Below are positions 8,744 through 17,313 of a DNA stretch of 64,000 nucleotides, piece by piece (position 1 is the first letter of the stretch; every line of letters begins with the position of its first letter). The stretch comes from Vulcanisaeta souniana JCM 11219 (GTDB lineage Archaea > Thermoproteota > Thermoprotei > Thermoproteales > Thermocladiaceae): assembly GCF_026000775.1 (NCBI RefSeq), contig NZ_AP026830.1:2131056-2195055 (forward strand), read 5' to 3'. Both the position numbers and the translations under genes were made by a program. A model generated the notes under the pieces. The model was not told where the DNA came from. It did not search any database and was given only the letters and a program-made list of their open reading frames with translations.

Positions 8744-9692
8744 TGAATGCCAAAAGGATGAGTGCGGCAAGGCTCGTTATTAGGAACAGAAGCAGTATAT
8801 CCCGTACAACCTCCCTCTCTGTCTTTGGTCTTCTCATAACGATTAACTTGACTAGTGTTGTCGGTGAACCTGGTGTCTTGTTTGCATGTATCACTCCGTC
8901 ATTTACAATTACTGGTCTCTTCAGTGTTTCCCTGGGCCTGAAGCCCCTTGCTGTTATGACTATTAGGAAGCCATTTATTATGTATGGTAGTGAGGCTATG
9001 AGTCCCTGGGTGCCGGCGTTGTATAGCACCATGAAGGCGCCAATCATGGCACCAAGCGCGTAACTACCAACATTACCATTGAAGACCTTGGCTGGGTACT
9101 TATTATAAATGGCGAGTGGTAGGATCATCATTATTAATATTAACGTGGCCGGTAGGGCATAGCCATAACCCGCAAAATATGAGATAACACCACTAACAGT
9201 TATTATCATGAGCGTTGAGATGGGCACTATGCCGTTCATTACATCCATCATGTTAACTGCATTAGCCATAACAGTAACCGCGAGCAGCGAGAGGAAGGCA
9301 ACCACAAGGAAGTAGTGGACATGCCCAATCAGTAGTATGTATATGTAGCCATGAACAACCACCGGTATTATTAATGCCGGAACAAGAGGCAGGAAAACCC
9401 TAACACTGACTGGTAATCCCCTAAGGTCATCAGCCAGCCCGATCAAACCCACGGTTATAGTCACTAAACCAAGGGCAAGTAGTCTCAAGTCATTTATTAT
9501 ATAGGCATAAACAGTAACGGCGGACATGGAGATCAATATGGAGATACCACCTATCTTTGGTACCAGGACCTTGTATGGCTTATGTGCATCTGGCGCGAGT
9601 AACCTAGGGTTTCTCACCCTGGATACTACGTGTACAGTGATTAATGATAAGAAGAAGGATAATACGGCAATTACTACGTAATTAGTGATCAT
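8736..9692 (-). CDS. Glycosyltransferase family 4 (polyprenyl-phosphate sugar-1-phosphate transferase)
   Basis: Integral membrane enzyme of the MraY/WecA/GPT superfamily, which moves a sugar-1-phosphate from a UDP-sugar to a polyprenyl (dolichyl) phosphate and so starts lipid-linked glycan assembly. About ten membrane segments are visible. Signature motifs are DAHKPYKVLVPKIGG (first cytosolic loop), the catalytic Asp pair in GLADDLRG, NAVNMMDVMNG and FNGNVGSYALGAM. ATG 9692 overlaps the TGA of the upstream epimerase gene (ATGA), a typical coupled start, so I prefer it to an ATG 18 bases earlier. The epimerase and DUF354 neighbours suggest N-glycan or glycolipid synthesis. Confidence 0.88.
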   Translation of the reverse strand: MITNYVVIAVLSFFLSLITVHVVSRVRNPRLLAPDAHKPYKVLVPKIGGISILISMSAVTVYAYIINDLRLLALGLVTITVGLIGLADDLRGLPVSVRVFLPLVPALIIPVVVHGYIYILLIGHVHYFLVVAFLSLLAVTVMANAVNMMDVMNGIVPISTLMIITVSGVISYFAGYGYALPATLILIMMILPLAIYNKYPAKVFNGNVGSYALGAMIGAFMVLYNAGTQGLIASLPYIINGFLIVITARGFRPRETLKRPVIVNDGVIHANKTPGSPTTLVKLIVMRRPKTEREVVRDILLLFLITSLAALILLAFII

Positions 9693-10570
9693 GGGTTTCG
9701 CCTGAACCAATCAATGGTGACCCTCAAGCCGCTGGCTAGGTCATATCTTGGTTTGAATCCGAGGATCCTCATCGCCTTACTAACGTCTGGGTAACTCCTG
9801 AAGGGTTCCGCGGTCTGCGGCTGTACGGTAATCCTGGAACTGGAACCTGTTAATTTGACAATTAACTTAGCCAAGTCAAGTATTGATGTCTCGATTCCAA
9901 GTCCAATATTAAATGCTTGACCGACGGCTTCATTTTTTCTAAGCGCCATGTCAGTTGCATCACATAGGTCCTCAACGTAAAGGAAGTCAGTGGTGTCCAC
10001 ACCACCATTATTAACGAGTAACTCCTCGTTCTTAAGCGCCTTGGCTATGAATATCCCGACTACGCCATTATCGTAGGGTCCATAGGGCTTCCACAGCCTG
10101 AATATTGTGACTGGCAGCCTGTGAACAACGTGGTATGACATGGAGACAGCCTCAGCAGCAACCTTACTCCAGCCATAACCCTCAAAGGGCCTTAATGGGT
10201 CATCCTCAGTGACGGGTAATTTAAGGGGCTTACCATACACGTTAGATGTGGAGTATAGTAGGAACCTTGCGTTCAAGGACTTGGCTAGCTCCAACATGTT
10301 TATTGTACCAACTACATTAACATCAAGTCCCCTGAGTGCGCCTGCGTTAGTGAACGTCCTTGGGTTTGGAAAGGCTGCAAGGTGCACTATTGCATTGAAT
10401 CCCTCCCTTGAGAGATCAAGAACGCTATCCCTCTTAGTTATGTCTATTATGTAGTCCGTGGTTTCCGACTTAACAACGTCAAGCCCCCTTGCGTCATGGC
10501 CTCTACTCCTCATGCAATTAACAAGGTTCTTCCCTAAAAAACCTGAGGAACCGGTTATTAAGATCCTCAT
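9689..10570 (-). CDS. NAD-dependent sugar-nucleotide epimerase/dehydratase
   Basis: Extended SDR enzyme of the UDP-glucose 4-epimerase type, expected to act on a nucleotide sugar. The NAD-binding motif is GSSGFLG near residue 7-13 (start MRILITGSSGFLG). LLYSTSNVYG supplies the active-site Ser region and YGWSKVAAE the Tyr-x3-Lys pair. RLWKPYGPYDNG and DFLYVEDLCDAT are typical substrate and C-terminal motifs. Length 293 is slightly short but complete. Translationally coupled to the membrane sugar-phosphate transferase downstream (ATGA overlap). The exact sugar cannot be told from sequence. Confidence 0.88.
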   Translation of the reverse strand: MRILITGSSGFLGKNLVNCMRSRGHDARGLDVVKSETTDYIIDITKRDSVLDLSREGFNAIVHLAAFPNPRTFTNAGALRGLDVNVVGTINMLELAKSLNARFLLYSTSNVYGKPLKLPVTEDDPLRPFEGYGWSKVAAEAVSMSYHVVHRLPVTIFRLWKPYGPYDNGVVGIFIAKALKNEELLVNNGGVDTTDFLYVEDLCDATDMALRKNEAVGQAFNIGLGIETSILDLAKLIVKLTGSSSRITVQPQTAEPFRSYPDVSKAMRILGFKPRYDLASGLRVTIDWFRRNP

Positions 10571-10632
10571 CGTGTCATCGATAACAAACCACCTTAATAA
10601 TAATTACCCACTAAGAATACTTAGGAATAATG

Positions 10633-11703
10633 TCACTTTCTAGACGTATCCACGAGTCTCCTCATCTCACTAATGATGAGGCCGGTGGGATCCTCCATTT
10701 TACTCACAACATTACTTGTATCCACATGCTCAATGTCAGACTTAAGGATAGACTCAAGTATATCCATGCAATCATCACCAACGCATCTATGGAGTGGTAA
10801 CCCCTTACTCACCAGGTAGTCATCTATGTAGTAATGCTGTGGGAAGTAGCTAATAGCCGGTGTGCCCAGTAACGCGGCTTCGTGGGCCATCGTTGAGCCC
10901 CCGGTGATCACGAGCCTTGCATGCCATGATAAGTCGAGTCCATCAAGTCTCATGCCCCTCGGTATTATTAACTTACCGAGCCTTAGGAACAAGCCTAACT
11001 CGGACTTAATCATTTCCTCTTGGTATGGGTACCTTGGGAACATGACCACGTAATAGCCTCTCTCAAGTATGTTTCTAGCTATTCTGATTAATAATCGTGA
11101 TTTGTCACCATAGTCATAGTAAGAGGCTCTTGCTTCCTCAAACCTAATTACAGCGAACTCCCTACTCCTGAGACCAAGCCTGCCTATGGACTCACCCGTG
11201 GGCCTAAACCTGTTAATCCACATAAGTTCAAACAATCCGTCAAAAGCCCTAACCTTATCAATCTCTGCACTTGGTATATAACGGGCCCACTCACTCATGG
11301 GTATAGCGTATGGCGCTATTATGGAGTCTGCCAACGGAAGGGTCAACTTATTAACGAAGCGGGAATGCACCGTGTCAGTTAATGCCACTATGGGTTTACC
11401 TAGGCCAAAGGCTATCCTGATCGCGTCGGGCGATGTCAATGAAACATGAACATCAAAATCCTTAACCACATCAAGCAATGCCAACTGCCTCTCAATGCCT
11501 TTAGCTAGTTTATCCCTTGGGCTTTCTCCATGGCGGCCGACGCATTCATAACGTAATCCAAACATGCCCAGGACTTCCTCAACGTAGTCATAGTTTCTAC
11601 ACGTGATTATGAAGTCAATGTCCTCCTGCCTGCTCTCAAGGCTTAGTACTGCGGCAATCCTGGCCTGCTTAGCCGTTAATGCATCGAACCATGCCTTAAT
11701 CAT
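10633..11703 (-). CDS. DUF354 family protein (GT-B-like)
   Basis: The 356-residue protein fits DUF354, a group related to UDP-GlcNAc 2-epimerase/GT-B folds and found in polysaccharide clusters. Visible: start MIKAWFDALTAKQARIA, HVSLTSPDAIRIAFGLGKPI, a DTVHS motif, and a C-terminal GGSTMAHEAALLGTPAISYF, the usual nucleotide-sugar-binding segment. It sits 62 bases upstream of the epimerase on the same strand, supporting a role in surface glycan or nucleotide-sugar chemistry. TTAAAAATAG upstream suggests its own leaderless promoter. No reaction has been assigned to the family that I can name with certainty. Confidence 0.75.
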   Translation of the reverse strand: MIKAWFDALTAKQARIAAVLSLESRQEDIDFIITCRNYDYVEEVLGMFGLRYECVGRHGESPRDKLAKGIERQLALLDVVKDFDVHVSLTSPDAIRIAFGLGKPIVALTDTVHSRFVNKLTLPLADSIIAPYAIPMSEWARYIPSAEIDKVRAFDGLFELMWINRFRPTGESIGRLGLRSREFAVIRFEEARASYYDYGDKSRLLIRIARNILERGYYVVMFPRYPYQEEMIKSELGLFLRLGKLIIPRGMRLDGLDLSWHARLVITGGSTMAHEAALLGTPAISYFPQHYYIDDYLVSKGLPLHRCVGDDCMDILESILKSDIEHVDTSNVVSKMEDPTGLIISEMRRLVDTSRK

Positions 11704-11749
11704 AGTACAGAGCTACCTAACAAGGTCTATTTTTAACTTTAATAATGAA

Positions 11750-11920
11750 TTAGGGCAAGACTGAACCCTTTACGCGTTTAGACAGGGGAATCTTACTCAA
11801 GGGACTTAGGCATACTGGGCATCTGTAGCCCCATTGCCTGAGTACCTCATCGATACTCTTGAGTTGTTCATCATTATAGAATATGAAACCACAGGAGTGG
11901 CATTTAATGATTATTGGCAT
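11750..11920 (-). CDS. Small zinc-ribbon protein (56 aa)
   Basis: A 56-residue minus-strand gene too short for many gene finders. It carries a zinc ribbon: Cys7-x2-Cys10 (IKCHSCGF) and Cys34-x2-Cys37 (YRCPVCLS), separated by an acidic helix. The ATG at 11920 lies about 24 nt from a strong minus-strand TATA (TTATAAAATAA, about 11939-11949), which fits a leaderless transcript. Small archaeal zinc ribbons of this shape are common and usually bind nucleic acid or protein partners. Start, promoter and paired cysteines make a real gene likely; the function is unknown. Confidence 0.7.
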   Translation of the reverse strand: MPIIIKCHSCGFIFYNDEQLKSIDEVLRQWGYRCPVCLSPLSKIPLSKRVKGSVLP

Positions 11921-12044
11921 CGGTAGTTTTCATGATAATTATTTTATAAGGATTACTGTTATTATGCGCATGAATTTAGTATATTCTACAGGTATTATAG
12001 CAATATTATGTATATAATACTTTATTACAAGTGCTGGGGGCGGT

Positions 12045-12641
12045 TCATGATTGCGTGGTTGTGAGTCCAGTAAAGGCGTACACGAGGCTGTCAAGTTCAT
12101 CAATAGTTAAGTAGGGATACCTGCTTCTAAACAGGTTCTTCTTTCCATTGACCATGTCCTCATTGATGACCTTTACCTTAACATTAACGTCACTCAGTGA
12201 CTCAAGGAGATCCCTAACTAAACTAGAGACACCGGGACTCGTACCAATTATCAAGTTAACACTTAGCTGTCTGGATATCCTTCTCATGAGCCTCATGAGT
12301 CTAGCGAACCCAAGGGTTACGTGCATTATTGGGATATCTTCCACAAGAACAATGACACCACACCTGGAATTACCAACGTCAATACCAACGTTCAAGTAGC
12401 TAAGTCCTAAGCCCTTGATCACGGTCTCTATGACACCATCGATACTGGCATCGCTGAGAAGGAAGGATTTCTGACAATGAACAAGGTCAGCCATGTACCT
12501 CTCCACAATAACTAAGTCAAGTTCCTTGCAATCGTGATCATCATTAACGTATCTCAACGAGACATAGTCAGGGAAGACCAGGCTCTTGAGTAGGCTCCAG
12601 GTTGATGACTTACCAACGAAGCCTAGTCTAAAGCCATTCAC
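12045..12641 (-). CDS. Hypothetical protein, possible RNase H-like fold
   Basis: A 198-residue protein I cannot assign. The middle reads GIDVGNSRCGVIVLVED, the beta-hairpin pattern with a leading Asp and two small residues that opens RNase H-like folds (RuvC, YqgF, actin-like). Later come NLIIGTSPG, VKVINED and a C-terminal DELDSLVYAFTG, which could supply further acidic residues. This is pattern reading, not homology. It is divergent from the UPF0282 gene and shares its TATA region (12663-12673). The earlier N-terminal part (KSSTWSLLKSLVFPDY) has no motif I know. Confidence 0.6.
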   Translation of the reverse strand: MNGFRLGFVGKSSTWSLLKSLVFPDYVSLRYVNDDHDCKELDLVIVERYMADLVHCQKSFLLSDASIDGVIETVIKGLGLSYLNVGIDVGNSRCGVIVLVEDIPIMHVTLGFARLMRLMRRISRQLSVNLIIGTSPGVSSLVRDLLESLSDVNVKVKVINEDMVNGKKNLFRSRYPYLTIDELDSLVYAFTGLTTTQS

Positions 12642-12662
12642 CGAGACATAGAAAGACTAAAG

Positions 12663-12673
12663 ATATTATAAAT
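12663..12673. promoter_or_regulatory. Shared bidirectional TATA region
   Basis: ATATTATAAAT is centred about 27 nt from both the minus-strand ATG at 12641 and the plus-strand ATG at 12695. It is the only TATA-like element in the 53-bp spacer, so one box probably serves both leaderless genes. Confidence 0.55.
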
Positions 12674-12694
12674 CTTACACGCATTAACTGGGCA

Positions 12695-13642
12695 ATGGAG
12701 TTAATACCGATAGCCGAGGAAAGCCTTGGCGTCAGGTCAATGGCTATGTTCATAAGGACCAAGGACTTATCAATACTCCTGGACCCAGGAATAAGCCTAT
12801 CACCAAATAGATATGGATTACCACCGCATCCCCGCGAACTAGAGAGGGTCAAGGCGTTAAGGGGTATCCTTGAGAAATATGCTGAGGAGGCGAAATACGT
12901 ATTCATAAGCCACTACCACAGGGATCATTTCACTGTGCCGTACCCAAGTATTTACATGTACACGACAAGCGAGAGCTATAGGAAAGTATACAACGATAAA
13001 GTTATATTAATGAAATCACCTGAAGATGAGAATTGGAGCCAAAAAAGGAGGTACTATGGTTTAAGGCAGGCCGTTGACGGTATTGCGAAGGACTTGGTGC
13101 TTGCTGACGGTAAAGAGTTCACCATGGGTTCAACGAGACTAGTAACATCGCGGTCATTGCCACACGGTGAAGATAACGCAAAGACCGGCAAGGTTATAGC
13201 AATCACCGTGATTGATGGGGATGAATCATTAACGTTCATGCCAGATGTTGAGGGGCCAGTCTCGCAATTAGCAATCGATTATATAATGGCCATGAAACCA
13301 CAGACATTAGTGGTTGGTGGGCCACCCATATACCTAGCAAGAAGGGGCTTTGGTGAGGAGTACCTCGGCACCGCCCTTAGGAGTCTCACTACGATAGTAA
13401 GGGCTGGTTTCCTCAATAAATTAGTCATAGCCCACCACACACTAAGGGACCTAAACTGGAGAAACACATTGAGGGTACTATTCGAGGAGGCAGATAGGCA
13501 GGGAATCTCGATAATGACGTACGCTAGACTGCTCAATCGTGAAGATGAATTACTAGAGGCAATGAGGAAGGAACTATACGCAAGAGAACCACCACCAAAG
13601 GACTACCTCAAGCAGTTCAGGAGTACTGAGGATGAGGCGTAA
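12695..13642 (+). CDS. UPF0282 family metallo-beta-lactamase-fold hydrolase
   Basis: The 315-residue protein belongs to the archaeal UPF0282 family of MBL-fold proteins. The first strand region MELIPIAEESLGVRSMAMF leads to the metal-binding HYHRDHF motif (FISHYHRDHFTVPYP). LPHGED and TFMPDVEGP provide further ligands, and AHHTLRDLNWR carries a late His. Substrate and role are not known for the family. The start is set by ATG 12695 and the TATA at 12663-12673. Downstream and convergent lies the L37e gene. Confidence 0.85.
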   Translation: MELIPIAEESLGVRSMAMFIRTKDLSILLDPGISLSPNRYGLPPHPRELERVKALRGILEKYAEEAKYVFISHYHRDHFTVPYPSIYMYTTSESYRKVYNDKVILMKSPEDENWSQKRRYYGLRQAVDGIAKDLVLADGKEFTMGSTRLVTSRSLPHGEDNAKTGKVIAITVIDGDESLTFMPDVEGPVSQLAIDYIMAMKPQTLVVGGPPIYLARRGFGEEYLGTALRSLTTIVRAGFLNKLVIAHHTLRDLNWRNTLRVLFEEADRQGISIMTYARLLNREDELLEAMRKELYAREPPPKDYLKQFRSTEDEA

Positions 13643-13664
13643 TGGATATTGTGGATTAATGTAT

Positions 13665-13853
13665 TTAACGGACCCTGACCTTATTGACCTTCTTGTTCTG
13701 CCATGAGTAGCGCCTGATCTTCTTTGATTTGCCCCAGCCGCAGGCCGCGCAGTAGCCCTTTACTGGGTTGTAGGCATGCCTACCGCACCTTGGGCATCTA
13801 ATGTGTGTCCAGCCATTGTTCATTCTTCCGAATGATGGTGTTCCCTTCCCCAT
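13665..13853 (-). CDS. rpl37e: Large-subunit ribosomal protein L37e (eL37)
   Basis: The 62-residue zinc-finger ribosomal protein eL37 begins [20 protein letters not shown], the family hallmark. The zinc site is CPRCG ([11 protein letters not shown]) plus CAACGWG, four cysteines in all. A basic tail ([19 protein letters not shown]) binds 23S rRNA. In many archaea rpl37e is linked to the LSm gene; here LSm is divergent and 128 bases away. Confidence 0.96.
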   Translation of the reverse strand: MGKGTPSFGRMNNGWTHIRCPRCGRHAYNPVKGYCAACGWGKSKKIRRYSWQNKKVNKVRVR

Positions 13854-13981
13854 AACTCCTGGATCAAGGCGTTTCCTCCTTATTTAATAAGTTTAACTTT
13901 TTCGCCGGGGAAGGTTGGGTTTATTACAATGGTGTTTCGTAAAGATTAACCTTTAAAATAAGGTTTGTGGGTCATCCCGTA

Positions 13982-14215
13982 ATGCCTCGCTGTATGGAGA
14001 TAGTTAATGAGGAGTTACAGAGGAACCTGAATAAGGTGATACTTGTGAAGCTGAGGAATGGTTCGGAGATAAGGGGTGTGCTGATTGGTTATGATCAGCA
14101 CCTAAACCTACTGTTAACAGATACCGAGGAAATAAACCAAAGGAGTGGTGTCAAGAGCAGTTTAATGATTATCAGGGGCGACACCATACTCTTCATAAGC
14201 CCATCAATACTATGA
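13982..14215 (+). CDS. LSm (Sm-like) archaeal RNA-binding protein
   Basis: Sm-like proteins form heptameric rings that bind U-rich RNA. Sm1 is seen as VILVKLRNGSEIRGVLIGYDQHLNLLL and Sm2 as the hydrophobic C-terminal IIRGDTILFISPS. I place the start at ATG 13982 (MPRCMEIV, 77 aa) because TTTAAAATA lies 27 nt upstream; a GTG 15 bases earlier is in frame but too near the TATA. The stop overlaps the end of the convergent alpha-mannosidase gene by six bases. Confidence 0.92.
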   Translation: MPRCMEIVNEELQRNLNKVILVKLRNGSEIRGVLIGYDQHLNLLLTDTEEINQRSGVKSSLMIIRGDTILFISPSIL

Positions 14216-17137
14216 CCTAACTAAAATAGTCCTCACCTCATAGGGCCTAAAGCAAAGATTGCCCAGATCAACCTCGCCATACCTATTAAGCTCCAGTAGA
14301 TCCACCTCGATACCATTACCACCGATTAAGCCCTTGATACCAGTGCATGTGTTGATGCCATAGGTCTCGTATAACCTCAGAGCAATCCCCGAATCCTCAC
14401 CCCACTTAAGGACTTCAAGCATTATTGCTGGATTCGTAATTTCGAGGAATGAGGAATCGCCACCAGCCGTACCCTCAACAACTATTGGTGGTTGGTTGAA
14501 CTCGTAGGCCCTCCTTGGTACCTGAGCAGTTCTCCAGTCGCCCAGGTGTGGGTATATGGCATAGGTGAATTTATTGTGTCCGTAATCAAGGAATGGATTT
14601 GGGTAAATGGGCGACCTGAGTAGCGTTATTGCTATAGTATTCTCCTCCACCGAATAACCCTGTCTACCATCATTAATAATTGCAATACCGTAATCAGGAT
14701 CCCAAACATCAACCCAACGCAGGGCAGGAACCTCAAACTTTGCAACCTCCCAGGTATTGCTCGGTCTCGTCGGTCTATTAATTACGCCATAGGGTATCTC
14801 AAAGGATGCATTATGCCCGAAGATCCCAAGCCTATACATGGCCTTAAGTAACGTAAATCTCTCCTTCCAATCAGTCTCGTTCTCCACATCAACACGTCTA
14901 CTGAGGGCGTTTACGCAAATCCTTTGCCTAATGCTCGAGTCCCTAAACCCATAATTGACCTCGATGCAACCCCTCAACGGGCCCCTCTCCACTACACTAA
15001 AGCCAATAGGCTCCAACCTACTGCAAACCCTCCTGTAGTAGGCCTCTATGTCCCAACCATCCCAGCGGCCCGGCATGTCCTCACATGCCACTAGGTAGCC
15101 CTCCTCGACTGCCCACCTATTGGTCTCCTTATCGTAGATTTTAAGCGAGCCATCAAAGATAACCTTAATCATGGAATTCTCTACATAGTTATTGCCAACA
15201 CTGACGTCACCAGAGGAATCGCCACTGCCGGCCTTAAAGGACCTCCAGCCCAGTGCTGGGATGTCAACAAGGGCTAAGTAACCACCATCAACTCTCTGAG
15301 TGGGTATGCCGCTCAATTCCTCCCTAACCATGACCACCTCTCTACGGGTCCAGGGTAATGAATTAACAATGGTTATGAAGGAACCTGCGCCAAGAACACC
15401 TCTGAGTACATTCATTAGCTCATTATTAACATTCTTCAGGTCCTCCTCAAGCTCATTAATAATTTCTTCATAAACGGCCTTAGTGGACGTGGCCCCCATC
15501 GGATCATGATACTCAGCCTCAAGGAGTGGGTACCAAAACTCCTCATGGCTTCTCCTAACGCCCGCAATCACGCTAAATGTCTCTAACTCTTTGAGTCTTG
15601 TTTCGAGGGCTCTAACCAATTGCTTGAGCCTAATGCCATTAGTGTAGACGCCCCTGTGAATCTCCAGGTAAAGCTCGCCCCTCCACCTAGGCAGTGAGTT
15701 GTCTTTCACGACTTCGTTAACGAAATCCCTTAAATTACCCATCACAAGTCTCGGCATACCAGGCAAGTCCCTATACGCCCTGAACCTCTCTAGCATTAAC
15801 CAAGTTGGTCCACCACCGCCATCACCTTTACCGAAGGGTAGAAAGGCAGGTAATTCAGGGCTTGTGTGGTCTGACCAGGCCCTAGCTATCTGCCTAGGCG
15901 TTAGGTCGGCGCCGTAGGTTGCGTAGTTTACTGTGGGTATTACTGAACCGTCAATTCCCTCCCAAAGGAATACTGAGAATGGGAATTTATTGATGGTATT
16001 CCAATACATCTTATGCTCAAAGAACACCTTGATACCGGCCTTCCTGAGTATCTGTGGCAATGAGGCAGGGAAACCGAAGGTGTCGGGTAGCCACCCAATC
16101 TCCGTGGCGAAACCAACTTCTCTAAGCAGAAATCTCTGTCCATATAGGAATTGCCTGGTCAGGGACTCACCACCGGGCAGGTTAACATCACTCTCAACCC
16201 ACATACCACCCACTGGTATTATCCTACCAGCCTTAACTGCCTCCTTAATCCTAGTCCACAGATCCTTATCCTCACTGAGCCACCTTAGGTATGCCATGTT
16301 TGAGACCAAGAATGTGAGCTCCGGGTATGACTGAATTAGAGATAGGACGTTGATAATCGTCCTCCTAACCTTCTCCCTAGTCACGTCCCTATTCCACAAC
16401 CAACCAAGGTCAATATGGGCATGACCAGCCACATAAACAATACCCCTAGGGCCCCTCCTAACCCTCAAGCCCTCAACACCCTCCTCAAGAATCCTCACCC
16501 CCTCTCTAGCCGCCCTACCAAGCTCGCCAAAGTCAGGTGGCCTAAGATGCGTGAGTTCCTTGGGATCATAGTAATTAAACAAGTCTCTAACAAAGCCCGG
16601 CGGCTCGACAATATGGGCCTTAACGGCAAACTCCAACTGCCAATTAGCCACCGAGTCCAGGGAAATAACGTCAAGGGCATCATTAAGCACCTTAAGGTAG
16701 TCGGCCCTCAGATCCTCAAAGGCCTCGGCAACATCAAGTAAGAGCTTGGTCCTTAGGACGAAGTTGAATAGAGAAGGTTCCCTATAGACGACGTATATAC
16801 CGTTGAAGCCAACCCTACGCTCACCAAACATCCTAACCGGGGACAAAACAAGCGACAAGGAGTGCCTACCTGGGGAAGCCCTAACCCACCTACTCTCACC
16901 CTCATCACCGTAATTAAAAACCGCGAACTGAAGATCATCAACCCTGAGAGTACCCTCACCAACAACATCAACGAAAAACCAAGGCTCACCAAAATCCCTA
17001 ACCGTGACAGAGCCGCAGAGGGCACCACCGCAAGCCTCAAGATTAACGGCATCAACACCCATTATGGAAGCAGCCTCAAGATAAAACAACTTAGTCCTAA
17101 CACTAACAGCATCTCTCAAATTAAATCCCACAGACAC
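14210..17137 (-). CDS. Alpha-mannosidase, glycoside hydrolase family 38
   Basis: A 975-residue GH38 enzyme, likely intracellular (no signal peptide), trimming alpha-mannosides from glycans. Visible: an N-terminal beta domain (1-225); the metal-binding HAHIDLGWLW motif (His239, His241, Asp243); the catalytic nucleophile Asp352 in IGWLPDTFGFPASLP; FEHKMYWNTINKFPF; and a long C-terminal beta-sandwich half. The GTG at 17137 starts the frame 25 nt downstream of TTTTTAAATTG on the minus strand. A 36-bp inverted repeat 100 bases further upstream (17234-17269) may regulate it. Other archaeal GH38 enzymes cleave alpha-1,2/1,3/1,6-mannosides; linkage preference cannot be judged here. Confidence 0.93.
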   Translation of the reverse strand: MSVGFNLRDAVSVRTKLFYLEAASIMGVDAVNLEACGGALCGSVTVRDFGEPWFFVDVVGEGTLRVDDLQFAVFNYGDEGESRWVRASPGRHSLSLVLSPVRMFGERRVGFNGIYVVYREPSLFNFVLRTKLLLDVAEAFEDLRADYLKVLNDALDVISLDSVANWQLEFAVKAHIVEPPGFVRDLFNYYDPKELTHLRPPDFGELGRAAREGVRILEEGVEGLRVRRGPRGIVYVAGHAHIDLGWLWNRDVTREKVRRTIINVLSLIQSYPELTFLVSNMAYLRWLSEDKDLWTRIKEAVKAGRIIPVGGMWVESDVNLPGGESLTRQFLYGQRFLLREVGFATEIGWLPDTFGFPASLPQILRKAGIKVFFEHKMYWNTINKFPFSVFLWEGIDGSVIPTVNYATYGADLTPRQIARAWSDHTSPELPAFLPFGKGDGGGGPTWLMLERFRAYRDLPGMPRLVMGNLRDFVNEVVKDNSLPRWRGELYLEIHRGVYTNGIRLKQLVRALETRLKELETFSVIAGVRRSHEEFWYPLLEAEYHDPMGATSTKAVYEEIINELEEDLKNVNNELMNVLRGVLGAGSFITIVNSLPWTRREVVMVREELSGIPTQRVDGGYLALVDIPALGWRSFKAGSGDSSGDVSVGNNYVENSMIKVIFDGSLKIYDKETNRWAVEEGYLVACEDMPGRWDGWDIEAYYRRVCSRLEPIGFSVVERGPLRGCIEVNYGFRDSSIRQRICVNALSRRVDVENETDWKERFTLLKAMYRLGIFGHNASFEIPYGVINRPTRPSNTWEVAKFEVPALRWVDVWDPDYGIAIINDGRQGYSVEENTIAITLLRSPIYPNPFLDYGHNKFTYAIYPHLGDWRTAQVPRRAYEFNQPPIVVEGTAGGDSSFLEITNPAIMLEVLKWGEDSGIALRLYETYGINTCTGIKGLIGGNGIEVDLLELNRYGEVDLGNLCFRPYEVRTILVRS

Positions 17138-17233
17138 AAAGCAATGAAAACAAACATCAATTTAAAAACAACCCACAAGCCACGAAAGGTAACAAAAACG
17201 CCCGGTGGAAAGAAACTAGAAGTATATTTCTTG

Positions 17234-17269
17234 GATTGTTCCGTTGCAAAATTTTGCCATGGAGCAATC
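17234..17269. repeat. Nested inverted repeat with perfect 12-bp palindrome
   Basis: The core GCAAAATTTTGC (17246-17257) is a perfect palindrome. It is flanked by arms GATTGTTCC (17234-17242) and GGAGCAATC (17261-17269) that match with one mismatch. It lies after the stop of the CBS-protein gene and about 65-75 bp upstream of the alpha-mannosidase TATA. It could be an operator for a dimeric regulator or, as RNA, a terminator of the CBS transcript. Confidence 0.5.
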
Positions 17270-17313
17270 TAGGGTTGATCCATTGGTGTGCGTTCCTCGG
17301 TTGATGCTTTGCG

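Noticed and set aside
16862-17272. Long plus-strand open frame opposite the alpha-mannosidase start
   Set aside because: It is antisense to the clearly conserved GH38 N-terminus and its composition (Asn/Thr/Lys-rich) is a by-product of the codon bias on the other strand.
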